A stretch of 64,000 bases of DNA from Artemisia argyi (Eukaryota > Streptophyta > Magnoliopsida > Asterales > Asteraceae), in contig CM060680.1 of assembly GCA_030686995.1 (NCBI GenBank), forward strand, positions 77,388,616 through 77,452,615. Direction: 5' to 3'. The position numbers were made by a program, and so were the translations under genes. How positions within the stretch are numbered: position 1 is the stretch's first letter; every line of letters begins with the position of its first letter. Shown here piece after piece: positions 48,931 to 61,345 of the stretch. The notes beneath the pieces were generated by a model. It did not search any database. It was not told where the DNA came from and was given only the letters and a program-made list of their open reading frames with translations.

Positions 48931-51702
48931 CTACGTGACCTCATCGTTGGTTCCACTCTCTAGGTCGTCTTCTAAACTAGTATCGCTTTCATAGTGTAAG
49001 TACTTCGGGTCTTCGAACTCGAAGACATCTTTTCGATACTTAGAACCAAGCTTACTAACATCCTTAAAGAATCCACATGATAAATCAGAAGTGTTCTTAC
49101 ACCCTCTCCGAACATCTTCATCACACAAAATAAGTTGGGAACTTATCTTATCAAGCCCGTCACAATCGATTTCCTTAAGGTCTCTTCTCTTGTACGGCGT
49201 TTGGTATGAAACCCTCCTAATTCCATCAGCGAAGGTCATGATTCCGTTCCGGTCATCAACTATCAGATTAGTGATCTCGCAAAAGGGCGCTCCAAAAATG
49301 ACTTGTGATAACCTAGGGTCGACATAGTCTTCGATATTGTCCACAATCGTGAATTCCATAGTGAATGCCATATTTCCTACAAACACCAGGATTTCATGAT
49401 CCTTACCAACCACTTTCTCTCCCTTGTAAACCATTCCCCATCTGCAGATATTGTTATAATGGAATAGGGACATAAAATTCTTCGGCAGGAATACGTTAAT
49501 GTAGATGTTATCGAAGTACTTATGACCGATCATGCAGGGAATTTTGAGATTATTCGGATCACGCTGTCTTACCTTCCCTGATTCTCCATCCCTTGATCCA
49601 TATAGATTCCCTTCAAGGGAAGGACGATACTCGTATACCTCTTTAGTACCCCTATGAAAAATGACCTTCTTAACACCATTGGTAAACAATGCACTTCCAT
49701 CCTTCTCATCAAGGATTACTCCCGATTCATTGATAAATGGTTTCCCAAGAACAAAGTTGGTCAATGTTCGATTGGTGAGAGGGTCCACATCATCGACCAC
49801 GGTGAGGGCAATATTGTAAACAAGTTCTCCAATCATAATTGACATATTTCTTATTACCCTTGCATTATCAACCTTTTCGCATAATATGTGTTCTGGGAAG
49901 GCTTCTTGGTATAAGGAAAGGGGTATTATGTTTTCTGGGAAACTAGGATCTATATGACTATCGGTTAAGAGCTTTTCCTCAATGGTGCAGGAAATCTTAA
50001 AAACTTTAGGGTTGCTTACATTAGTCCCATCGCTATTCCCACTGGTAACATTCTCCATTTTTCTCTCAGGCTCCTCTAAAATAGATTTACCCAAAATGGT
50101 TGGACTTCTCGTATGCTCTTCCGATCTCTCTTTCCCTTCATCCGATTCGCTAGATTCTTGCGCGGCGCACTGCTCGGATGAGTTGGTAGGGCTTCTGGCC
50201 AAATCGTGGTCCACCCTTGAGGTCTCATCTTTAACTGTATGACCAATTTTGTTAGTTTGTTGTTGGGTTGGTTTAGGTGTAGAAGCGGATGTCGTGGTGA
50301 TGGTGTTTACGAAATGGATTGGTCCTAGGGGGTTGATAGGTTCTTTTCCTTTTGGTGATAGATGTTTGAATAGCTTACTAGGACTTTTTATTTTCACAGG
50401 GGAGGTTGGTGGACTCATGATGGTAACAGACTTAACCTCATCAACGTGAATAGGTTTATTAACAACATGCTCTTTGATAGCAGTTAACAGATTACAAATC
50501 TTGTTATTCATATCAGCCTGCTGTTGTCTAAATTTAGCCTCGAGCGTAGAGAGCTGTAATTCTTGAGATAGAATGAATTTTTTTAGAGCAACTTCACAGC
50601 TTTGCCTAGGAACGCCTTGTGATGGAAAATGCTCGGACCAAGTGAGTGGTGAGGAGTCATTGAAGGATACGCTCCGCGTTTGGTACCCTCTGAAATTAGG
50701 TTTATCCTTCCATGCCTCATAGGCCTCGCCAGAAGTTCGAGGACCTTGACCCACGTGTGACGATGTGAATTCGTTATAAGCACGTTTTGGAAGCTCCATG
50801 CAGTTATGAGTCTCGTGAGGGCCATTACATAATTTACATGTAGAAGCAATTCTGTTTACTTGGCTTGAAGGTTTTTGAGCTTCGTAAGATTTCATGAGAG
50901 ACTTGACTCGACCTTCAAGTTCCATGATCCTACGGTCGGGAGTGCTAGAGTTGTTCGAAGGCAAAGATATTGCCTTGACCGTTTTGTTCAAATCACGGGG
51001 ATCATTCCAACTTTCGTTGTCATAAAGAGCAAGATCTTCTATGAGTTCCCATGATTGTTCCGCACTTAGATCACGGAGCTTACCACCGGCCGATTGGTCA
51101 ATGGCTCGCCTCGTGGAGAGATCGATATGGTCATAAAAGATTTGGACTTGGAGCCAAAGATCTATGCCATGATGAGGGAGTTTTTAGAGTAAGTCCTTGA
51201 AACGAGTCCATGCTTCGTAAAGAGATTCATTTTGACGTTGTTGGAACATCAAGATGTCATTTCTAAGCTTAGTAGTTCTCCCCGGTGGGAAAAATTGAGC
51301 AAGGAAACGAGTGGTGAGATCATCCCATGTGGTGATGGATCCCGCGGGTAAACGCTCAAGCCATTGACTAGCTTGATCCCGTAGAGAGAATTGGAATAGG
51401 CGTAATCGGGTTGTCTCTCTAGTTTCAACATCTAGGTCTATGGAATCTACAATTTTAAGGAAGTTCTTTAGATGTTGGTTTGGATCTTCGGAACGAAGTC
51501 CATGGAATGCACATCCGCTTTGCACCAACCGGATGGTGTCGGATCGTAAGGGGGTCACATTGGCTCCGGTGAGCTCAATGGTGTTTCGGTAGCCTTGGTG
51601 GCTAGGTCGGGAATACTCTCCTAAGGTTCGGGGCCTAAGAGGTTCTAGTGGTGGGTTTTGTTGTGGTGGGATGACGGGTTCAAAGATGTTCCCATCGTCC
51701 AT
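48931..51702 (-). pseudogene. Athila-like ORF1: gag, zinc knuckle and two protease-like repeats, one stop
   Basis: 924 codons from ATG 51700-51702. One TAA at 51184-51186 splits the frame; both parts are in phase. Residues about 60-185 are the retrotransposon gag core (SGCAFHGLRSEDPNQHL, RDQASQWLERLPAGSITTW, QRQNESLYEAWTRFK). A CX2CX3HX4C knuckle (CKLCNGPHETHNC) lies near residue 289. Two related segments, about 567-685 and 720-835, look like tandem retropepsin folds (LGKPFINESGVILDEKDGS and FGAPFCEITNLIVDDRNGI), but no D-S/T-G is present in either. The tail is acidic. The gag part would build particles; the role of protease-like segments lacking the active site is unknown. Confidence 0.85.
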
Positions 51703-51848
51703 GATGTCGGGTGGTGAAGAGTTACGAACAAAAACACAAAGAAATAAGATAGACTAAAGAAAACCTAAAAATAAAAATAAAATCTTACTAGAAAGGAATC
51801 TAGCAAGTAGACCTAATAAAAAGAGACTCTAACCTAGACAATAACTAT

Positions 51849-51868
51849 TCCCTGGGCTGCGGCGCCAA
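51849..51868 (-). promoter_or_regulatory. Primer-binding site of the nested Athila-like element
   Basis: Minus-strand TGGCGCCGCAGCCCAGGG, tRNA-Asp type with changes, about 8 nt inside the 5' LTR end at 51874. Confidence 0.8.
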
Positions 51869-51873
51869 AAACT

Positions 51874-53284
51874 TGATACGTGGGAATCGCACTAGGCTTT
51901 ACCTCTCAAGGGATCTTGAGAAGCTTACAACCCCCACCAGGCAGTGTACCTGATCGTTGTAGTATAGTATAGTGACAAGTACCGGGGGATTGATCGTTCA
52001 GCTAGGAATAGTGTCGCTAGGATTAGAAAACCTAAATACTAGTTCTAGAGATGAGAGATGATTATTTTTGTATTTTTATAATTTTTTAGAAAGCAAGTAA
52101 AAATCTCGGGTTTGAAGAATTTGGGCGGAATTAGTTGCTAGTCAACTAACCCAATACTAAAGATGCAATCAAAATAAAATACTAGAAATAAAAATAAACT
52201 AAATTAACTAAGGTTGTGAGCAATAAGTGGAGAAATTGTGTTTACTTAGCTTTCACTACTCCCTAGATATCTTTTACACGTTAATTACTTGTTATAGTTG
52301 CGTGGATGACGGATTGTATTCCTTAATACCATTCATGGGGTGGCGCACTTAATTCCCCAATCCTATGAGTGCCTACTTCACTCCTATGTCGAGCCGGCTA
52401 AGAAGCTCCTAACATGAGATCATTAGAATTTACTCATGCATTAAATACAACCAATAAAACCTAGTGCACGTCAGTTCATGTTTCCTAAGACGTTCAAGCA
52501 TGTTACCATTTGGAGATCTGCCAGTTTTCTTAAGCCTAACATCGAAATCATTCATCCAATACAACCATAAACAAGTAATCAACACATAATTAACATCTAG
52601 GTTTCATTAGATCTAAGCAAACACAAGATAGATCTAGCCTAGCATGATGGAATTAAGACAAGAACAAGATATAGACAACCAACACATAGACATATTGATT
52701 GAATTAAAAGAATACTTATCTCAATTACACATGAAAGGGTTCAAGGGCTAAAAACCCTTGAAAAACCTGTAAAATTCGTACTAGGTTCGGCCCTAGGTTT
52801 CTCCAAAACTTCTCTTTTTTTTATGAGTGAAAATTAGAAAAATATATATAGGAAATTGAGGCTGACGGTGTCAAGACCAAATTGGTGACGCATTCATCTC
52901 GCCGCCAAAATACTTCTCGGACTGCCTTAATCTTCATCTGACGCCGTCATGTGTTATGGTCTTCTAGGCCGTCACGTCTTTTACTCTTGACGCTCTACTT
53001 GTGACGCCTTCACGTTTGTACTGGGCCGTCATGCAAATTACTCTTGACGCCGTCAGGATGTTCTTCTTGACGCCGTCACCTACTGTTCTCAGCAAGGAAA
53101 ATTAAGACTTTGGCGTTTTCTTCACTTTTATGCTCCAAAAACGTCCGAATTGCTTCCTTTTCCAGATTTCTCTCCCAAAGTACCTAAAATCACAAAAGGA
53201 ACGATTTAGGGCAATATTTGATCAAATAAATTCAATTCCGGGCTTAAATGACCCGCTAAAAATGGTTCATTTTTCGCCTCATCA
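51874..53284 (-). repeat. 5' LTR of the nested Athila-like element
   Basis: 1411 bp, nearly identical to 45058-46468 (a handful of substitutions and two compensating one- or two-base indels near 52795-52822). Same palindrome cluster and TATA motif. One palindrome (GACGCATTCA near 52888) is mutated here but perfect in the partner. Confidence 0.92.
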
Positions 53285-54330
53285 AGAACAAATCAGTGAA
53301 GAGCAATCACGTACACAGATAGATAATAAAGACACGTAGAAGACGTGTCCTATGATTTAAGTAGCTTGTCACTTGTTTAATTGCTAGTTTTATATGATAA
53401 GTAGGAGATGAACATGTATGGTAGCCCAGAAGACTCAACTAAACACAGAGGTTATCAATGCACAAATACAATTCACCAAAAAAAACATCATATAAACTTT
53501 AATCGATGGGAAATCAATTTTAAGGGGAGCAGTATGGTGGCCACAAGCCCATCAATCCTGATTGATTAAAGCTTACTAATACAATAAAACAAAACTACTT
53601 AATGAATTATACACATGTAGGACCTTCTTACGGCTCTAAGATCTCTATTTAGGGTGTGTCTTGTGATGCTTCTTTGATTGAATTCGTCTCCTTAGGGTTT
53701 TGTTGCACACTAAATTCGTATCTGTCTTGGGTTATTTATAGCTTTCGTCTGAGGGATCGATGTGGCGCATCTTGATGATAGATGCGGCGCATCTACTTAA
53801 CTTCGCGTGGGGTCCAAGATTATTATATTCTAGAATATTCGTACACCGCTTCAGATGCGGCGTAACTTGTTTCTCAATGCGGCGCATGTCCTTTAATGTC
53901 TTGGATAGTGTCTGGTGAAGTCTTTAGCTGATACGCCGCATGTTGTAAATGAGATGCGGCGTATTTGGAGTAGAACAAGTTGGTTATACTTCGTTGACCA
54001 AAGTTTCATATGCGCCGCATGTTGTAATAAGATGCGGCGCATTCTTCAAATTTAGGCAATGTCTTCGAATTCATCTAAGTATGATATTGCGGCGTATCTG
54101 TTGAGAATGATACGGCGCATCTCCTGGATTTCCGTAGACTTTTCCAATCTTGATCATTTAGCTCCATAATTCGTCCAAAATCATCAACTTTCACCAATTG
54201 CTTGTTTTTACCTGAGAATTACTAAAGTAAACAATTAAATATCGATTCTCATACAAAACAATATAAAACAAGTCAATTAAGTAGGATAAATGATGCCAAT
54301 AATATGTACTTATTTGATCTCATCACATAT

Positions 54331-55221
54331 GAAAATATACGATGCAGGCTGATCTACGTGTTCAACGACCCTAAAGACCACAAGTTGGATGAAGATAGAT
54401 TGAGAACCATGCAAAATGAATATCTAGAAGAGTACTTTGAATCATTGGCAAAAGAAGATACTAGCATCGAAGATGACTTGATTAAAATTAAGGGAAACAC
54501 ATATTCAACAAAGGTAAACATCTTTAATGAATATGTTGCATTTCTTAATCTAATCAAATAGAATAAAGTTGTAAGTCAAGAATGGGATAGTTTTAGAAAG
54601 AAGTTTGATAAAGTGGTGAAATGGTTCTATAATCTTTATTTATAGAAATCACTTCCTGGTCCAATTCCTCCCATAATAAATGGTGTACAAATTCATCTAT
54701 TTGATTTGTACAAAATAATTGAAGGCCTTGGAGGATACTTAAGTGTTTACTTTGGACAAGAGTTTGGTACAATAGGAGAATTACTAGGACTGTCAAAATA
54801 GGATAGAGAAGAAATAAAGAAATGCTACATAAACTATTTGGATGTATTCACATCCTATTACAAGACTGCAAGGGTGCCAAAACAAGAATACAACTGTATT
54901 ATTGATATACCTACAAAGAAAGTAGTAGAGGACAAAAGGACATGTCCTATGTCTCTCCAATGGGATGTTGCTGAGACTTGTGTACCCATAAAGAGGTCTA
55001 TGGATCAAAAAGGAAAAGGAAAACTTGAGCATTTTGGAGTAAAATTAGAAGACATAGAAGAAGAAAAGGACAACCAATCTCAACTTGCTAAACCAATTCA
55101 ATCACATTATGCAAGAAACCAGAATATACAAGGAATTATCAAAGGACCATTGACTTCAAGAAAGTCAGAGAATGAAGACACAAGCAGCAACATAAGTGAT
55201 GACTTTACCATCATCACTTGA
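54331..55221 (+). pseudogene. ARID retroelement protein, 3' part (ARID domain)
   Basis: Continues the frame of 15790-16455. After an acidic helical region (RLRTMQNEYLEEYFESLAKED) comes an ARID/BRIGHT domain at about 54592-54880: FRKKFDKVVKWFYNLYL, LPGPIPPIINGVQIHLFDLY, KIIEGLGGYLSVYFGQEF, GTIGELLG, KKCYINYLDVFTSYY. The LFDLYKIIEGLGG core and the C-terminal IKKCYINYLD helix are the ARID signature. Three TAG stops (54559, 54643 and 54797 regions) interrupt it, all readable as CAG or GAG originally. A Lys/Glu-rich tail (KGKGKLEHFGVKLEDIEEEK) ends at TGA 55219-55221. ARID domains bind AT-rich DNA in chromatin proteins; here it is carried by a retroelement. Confidence 0.8.
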
Positions 55222-55266
55222 AATCAAGCAAGGAAACAAGAAAAAGCTGTTGAAGGATTATGATCT

Positions 55267-55277
55267 TAAGGAGGAGA
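55267..55277 (+). promoter_or_regulatory. Polypurine tract of the ARID-carrying element
   Basis: AAGGAGGAGA one base before the 3' LTR start TGTTGG. Confidence 0.8.
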
Positions 55278-55278
55278 T

Positions 55279-55754
55279 TGTTGGAAGTTTAAGATCATAA
55301 ACCTTCTTTCTGTCTCTTAGTATTTATGTAATATGTAATTCTAGTATAGTATAAGTGTTGCGGCCCAATGTACATGTGAATAAGGGCTGCACGTTTTTTA
55401 GAGTATGGGCCAAAGGGCAACAGACATTAAGGGTACTTATTAAGTTAGTTAGAAAACAATTATTTATGGAGGGACATGTCTGTTAGTTCTATTGAACCAT
55501 CACAACCCTTCATAAACATACATGTTCATTTAGTATAAATAGGATAGAATGTAAGGCAATTTGAATTATTCAAAGTTATTATAAAATATATCTAGTCTTT
55601 ATCCCGTCAATTCCTATTTTGATCCATTGTTGCATACTGCACTATCCAAACAATCACAAACACTCCTTTTCTGAATACCAAACTGTGGTGAACACTAACT
55701 CTTTCATAGAGGAGAATTGGTCAAGACTAAAAACTGGTTCAGACCCTTATAACA
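55279..55754 (+). repeat. 3' LTR of the ARID-carrying element
   Basis: 476 bp, TGTTGGAAG...CCCTTATAACA, followed by the GATTA duplication. Confidence 0.87.
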
Positions 55755-56189
55755 GATTATGAGGTCCATTGTATTGTACGTTATATGTGAAATAAATGAT
55801 CCCAAATTAAGTAGAATACCTAAATTAATATTTTTTTCATTCTAAAAATGACTGATTAAATGATTTGGTCGATTAGTCCAATTTTTGACCGATTAGTTCG
55901 ATTTTTGACCGATTAGGCTGATTTTTGACAGATTAGAGGCCGATACCAGACCGATTTTCCCCCGATTTTCAAAAATCAACAAGGTAGAAGGCCGGTTACG
56001 TAGTAATTGCCGATTAATCGGCTGAGTTGGCCAATTTTTGCAACACTGCTATATGTTATACTTTTATTTTACCATTTTTACAAAACGATGCAAAATTTAT
56101 ACTTCTAGCTCAAACCCGCACCACCTTTTGTACCATACTAATTTTTAACTTTACTTGAGCAAAAAGTTTCGTTCAAATTACCCCTTATG

Positions 56190-57000
56190 TGCGTTAATGT
56201 TTAAAGTACTCCAAGTGTTTTAATTTTTTAAATTCAAGTCATTAGTTAGTTATGTGTAAAGTATGTAAAAGTTCAAGTGTAGGGAGGTTGCAAGATCCTT
56301 TTGATGTATTATTTTGGATGGTAGGGCAAGAGTGTATGGAAAAAAAAATGATAAAATGGAAAAAAAGTAAAAGAAAAAAAAATATACGGACTACCATCCC
56401 GTTTTCTTTATTTTTGTTTAAGTCAAGATAGTGTCATCAAAAATACAAAAAGAGTTAGTAGTTAGCGAGTCGAGTCGAGTCTTGGCTTAGCAACGCCTCA
56501 TTGTACATGTAATTGACCAAGATAATTGACTTGCCACCAGTAAAAATTCCCTTTATCCAACAAAAGCGTGTTTTTCCATACCTTTACACCTAACGCTATA
56601 ACCTTTTAAAAGACCTATTTGATAGTTTATCCTAAGTGCTTATGCCAAAGTGGTGGAGGTTTGATCTGATCCCAAGCTTATGGTAATCTATGTGCTATGA
56701 CATGTAGAGAGTGTTTTATTTTTCCGTTTCCATATGTTATATAACTTTACACACACGAGAGATGTGAGAATCCAAACACTTTATGTGAGGTGCTAGTATA
56801 TAATTTCCGTGCTTATTTCGTCTATTGAGGAACAATTGTATGTTGTAATTACTTTTATATTAATGTTAAATGACCCCTAACTTGTAAATTGATTAGAATA
56901 AATGCATATTTGTTTGAGGACAAGTAAATCTCAAGTGTAGGGATATTTGATAAGGATTTATTTGATACCTTTTTAAGGGGTCATTTAAGCATAAAATCAT
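56190..57000 (+). mobile_element. Athila-like 3' fragment, plus orientation
   Basis: Matches the complement of 46469-47290: AGTACTCCAAGTGTTTTAAT, the poly-T/ATACGGACTACCATCCC stretch, CTTGGCTTAGCAACGCC, then the stem-loop TTTGTTTG-AGGA-CAAGTAAA at about 56910-56928, a purine-rich AAGTGTAGGGATATT and the first 50 or so bases of an LTR (TGATAAGGATTT at 56949) before similarity stops. A truncated relic. Confidence 0.75.
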
Positions 57001-57165
57001 ATTTTTAAATATCTGAGATGTATGAAATGATGACTGGTTCTATTTTTATCCACAATGCTGTTTCATTTACAGTTTGAGTGTATATTATCTCTACGCAGAT
57101 CGTAATGACTAAAACTAGTCTAATAACTTTTTTATTTTTTCTAGTCTTATTGGATGGAAATATAA

Positions 57166-57770
<605 letters not shown>

Positions 57771-58189
57771 CTAGCTCACAGGTTCGTTAATTGGTCAATA
57801 ATAGCATGCGAAGGTGGCAAAATGGGCAGATTGTGTAACACGTCAATGTAGGTTCAAGTCAAAATGAGTAATTTTTGGTATAGCTCAAGCTCACAGGTTC
57901 ATTAATTGTTAGTCATTGTTGTATGGCTAATCATACAGAGTGCTTCAAAATCACCATGTATGTGTCTGCTTAAAACCACTTTATCCTATTGTATATTCAT
58001 GATACCAACTTCTCCAGATTGTCATTATCTTCAACTTATGCCAGTTATTATATCTGATAATTCCAACAAATTATTGCGGATTTGGCTTGGGTTTTGTCCA
58101 ATGCCTTAGTATTTTCTTTCCTAGACATGTGACGGACTAATTAGGGATGTGTCCTAATTAGTTTATACTTGGGCTTTTTTTTTCTTTGT
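57771..58189. other. Unassigned segment
   Basis: The phrase GCTCACAGGTTCRTTAATTG occurs twice (near 57775 and 57889), pointing to a small duplicated repeat. No gene seen. Confidence 0.4.
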
Positions 58190-58356
58190 TTACTTGTTTC
58201 TGACTCGACATCGTCAGTCGACTAATCTAGGGCGACTGCCCTTTTGGATAGCCCGGAGTCGGCAAAAGTGAACCTCCGTGGTCACAAGGGAATTACTTTT
58301 CTCCCAATTGGGTTCAAACCCTTGACCACCATTTTAAAAGGCTGGTATTCTTAATG
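58190..58356 (-). mobile_element. SINE-like repeat
   Basis: Minus strand contains GGTCAAGGGTTTGAACCC, a pol III box B type motif, followed by a GTGACCACGGAGGTTCAC and CCGACTCCGGGCTATCC body. Box A is not clear. Called SINE-like on box B and general layout only. Confidence 0.5.
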
Positions 58357-58361
58357 TTGGA

Positions 58362-60084
58362 TGATAACATCAAATAATCCTGCTATTTAAGTGTCAATTT
58401 CCCCTATTATGCTCATTTATATTAATGATTATGTGGATATATGCTTTTATTCCTTTATATTTTGTATCCAGGTCACAAGTGAGCATAGGAGCTAAAGAGA
58501 CGAGGAAATTGGAAAGAACGTGCATAGATATACAAATCCAAGTATGCTGGAAGAAGCTACGGCGTAACTCATTCTCTCAACTACGCCGTAGCTAGGATTT
58601 CTGCAAAGAAGACCAAAGTCAACACGGACCAAGAGTTAGGTGTAACTAATTCCATTGTTTACGCCGTAACAATCACAAGTCTTGAAGAATCCTCAGATCT
58701 AAAGACTACGCCGTAACACAACTATGGAATACGGCGTAGCAACGAGTACGAGAGTAGTCCAAGCTCATGAATCAACTTACGGCGTAACACATCTTTTGGG
58801 CTACGGCGTAATGAAGACTACAAGAGATCTCAGATCCGATAAATATTCTACGGCGTAACACGTTTGGAGATTACGACGGAGAAGAAACCCTAATATCATT
58901 ATTACGGCGTAACATTTCATAGTTAAGCCGTAAACTCTAGATCTGGATAAGATTTCATAAGTTACGGCGTAACACATTTCATAGTTACGCCGTAACTCTC
59001 GACGGGCCTATAAATACAACCCTAATTTCTGCATTTTAAGAGCAACTTTCTCACACACAAAGTCAGAGATCGTTAGGAGCTTTTAGGAGGCCCTTCTACA
59101 GCAGCATACGAAGGCTTTCCAAGGGAGAAATCACACTTCAATCACCATAAGTTTTAGCGTTTCATTGTTTCATTTACATTTCGAATACATGGATCTTGTA
59201 AACATTATTTCGAGTGTTGAACTCAATATGATTGGCTAAGCACCTCTCTAGTTATGATTCCTATATTGTTTTAACCATGTTTCCGTACTTTTCTTATATG
59301 CTTTTACGTGTGTGCATGCTTAGTTTATCTTTAGATCCTCTTATTTCGGTAGTTTGATATGCGGTTGTATCTATTACGCTAGCTTTAATTGAATTAAGAC
59401 CCCAATTGAGTTAGTAGGCTAGAAGAATTGACCATATGACACTAGCCTGATGGATTGCGAGGAAATGGGAGGGATGACACCTGACCATATTGCCTCGTGT
59501 GCGAATTGACCATAGGATCACCTACCGTATTTGATGAACTTAAGAAGTTAGAGAAATGGCCTATGATCGTGACAACGGGCCATTAAAGATAAATCTAGCA
59601 TGTAGTGGCACTTAATTACTTAAACCCGTCTACCATACGTCGGCTTACTAGCATGGGGTAGTGCCTGTGGTTCCTGACAAGATTCGGGGGAGATAGGCTA
59701 GGGAACTTGACCATATGCACCTAGTGATATATGTCCGCCCCACTTAAAGTATAAGATTAGTTTAATAGGGAACATGACCATAAACGATGTAGGAGGAGTA
59801 ACTAGGCTAGTACACTTTTCTCCCACTGCTCACAACCTTTACTTCAATTGCTTTTGTTTTCTAGTTTCATTTCCAACTTTAAATCAATCATTTCATTTTA
59901 ATTACTTTTACTTAGTGACAATAGACTTAGACATAGTCCGCACCACATAGCTCTTGAGATGATCTCGGAGTTACCATTACTATTCTACACATGACCAGAT
60001 TCTCTGTCCGTTAGTGCAAATAGGTAGACCTTAGGAAAAGCGAGTATTATAAATATTAAAACCTGGTTGGTAAAACCTGCATCA
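58362..60084 (+). repeat. Solo LTR (or lone LTR), TTACGCCGTAA variant
   Basis: TGATAACATCAAAT...CCTGCATCA, homologous along its length to the solo LTR at 42318-43871. The flanks TTGGA (58357-58361) and CTCGA (60085-60089) are not a convincing duplication. U3 has a cluster of palindromes mostly of the form GTTACGSCGTAAC (for example 58961-58973, 58984-58996), with fewer CTACGCCGTAG (58581-58591), followed by the TATA box CCTATAAATA at 59007-59016. Confidence 0.8.
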
Positions 60085-60189
60085 CTCGATCACCCTTGTG
60101 GTTACTTGAGATTTTCTTTGTAAATATTTTTTTCTTTTTATCTACTTATTTACCTTTTTTTTTAAAAAAAAGAAAAAAAAAAGAATATA

Positions 60190-61345
60190 TATTTTTCTTC
60201 GCGTGTGAATAAATACAATTAAATACACGCACATTTATAAATAAGCATATATTTTTTTCTTCACGTGCGAATAAACTTTCTTTACTAGTAAATATAAATA
60301 CATTTATACATGATTTTTTCTTCACTTGTAAATAAACTTTCTTCACTAATAAATACACGTACAAACTTTTTTCATTAGTAATACACGCACATATATACAT
60401 GAGCATATACTTTTTTCTTCACGTGTGAATAAATACATACTTTTATACATGGGCATATACTTTTTTCTTAGCATGTGGATATACTTTTTTTCATTAGTAA
60501 ATATACGTCCATTTATACATGAGCATATATTTTTTTTAGACAAACTTTATTCACTAGACTACATGAGTATATATTTTTTTCTTTACGTGTGAATAAACTT
60601 TCTTCACTTGTAAATACACATACAAACTTTCTTCACTAGTAAATACACGTACATTTATACACGGGCATAAACTTTTTTGTTCGTGTGTGAATAAACTTTA
60701 TTCTCTAGTAATCAATGTACATTCATACATGAGCTATTTTTTCTTCGAGTGTGAACAAACTTTTTTCACTAGTAAATGCACGTACATTTATACATGAGCA
60801 TATTTTCACATATGAATAAACTTTCTTCACTAGTAAATACGTGTATATGTATACATGACATATATTTTTTTATCTTCGTGCGTGAATAAACTTTTATTCA
60901 TTAGTAAATACATGTATATTTTTACATGAGCATATAATACTTTTTTTTCGCGTGTGAATAAACTTTCTTCGCTAGTAAATACATAACATTTATACATGAG
61001 CATATATTTTTTTTCGTGTGTTAATAAACTTTCTTCACCAGCAAATACATGTACATTTTTACATGGCAATATACTTTTTTATTCATCTGTGAATAAATTT
61101 TTATTTACTAGTAAATACAAGTATATTTATACATAAGCATACGGTACTTTTTCTTGTGTATGAATAAACAATAGTAAATACACGTACATTTATACATGAG
61201 CATATACTTTTTTCCTTCTTGTGTGGATTACTTTCTTAACTAGTAAATATACGTACATTTATACATGAGCATATACTTTTTTCTTCACGTGTGAACAAAC
61301 TTTCTTCACTAGTAAATACACGTACATTTATACATTAGTATATAC
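60190..61345. repeat. Minisatellite, about 65-72 bp unit
   Basis: About 16 imperfect tandem copies of a unit with landmarks GTACATTTATACATGAGCAT, ATACTTTTTTCTTC, CGTGTGAATAAACTTTCTTC and ACTAGTAAATACAC. Spacing between successive ACATGAGCAT landmarks is 65-72 bp. Open frames on the minus strand here only reflect the repeat. Confidence 0.88.

Larger units (their letters stand above)
45058..53284 (-). mobile_element. Athila-like non-autonomous Gypsy element, near-intact structure
   Basis: Both LTRs are 1411 bp and nearly identical, with target duplication AGAAC at 45053-45057 and 53285-53289. Minus orientation: 5' LTR 51874-53284, tRNA-Asp-type primer site, ORF1, about 2.4 kb of non-coding DNA, 3' LTR 45058-46468. 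There is no RT, RNase H or integrase, and the spacing leaves no room for a lost one. It is therefore a designed-small non-autonomous type and not a deletion relic. It would need enzymes from a full Athila in trans. Confidence 0.93.
44766..54325 (-). repeat. 5' LTR of the large Gypsy element, split by the nested Athila-like element
   Basis: Pieces 44766-45057 and 53290-54325 join to match 16456-17876. The joint reads AATGAGAAC-AAATCAGTG, and the uninterrupted partner LTR has AATGAGAACAAATCAGTG at about 16735-16752, a direct empty-site comparison. The U3 palindrome cluster is at about 53759-54125, mostly better conserved than in the 3' LTR. Confidence 0.92.

Noticed and set aside
58357..60089. 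TSD for the second solo LTR
   Set aside because: TTGGA and CTCGA share only three positions; not accepted.
60190..61345. CRISPR-like repeat-spacer pattern
   Set aside because: Units are contiguous and divergent with no unique spacers, and the genome is a plant.
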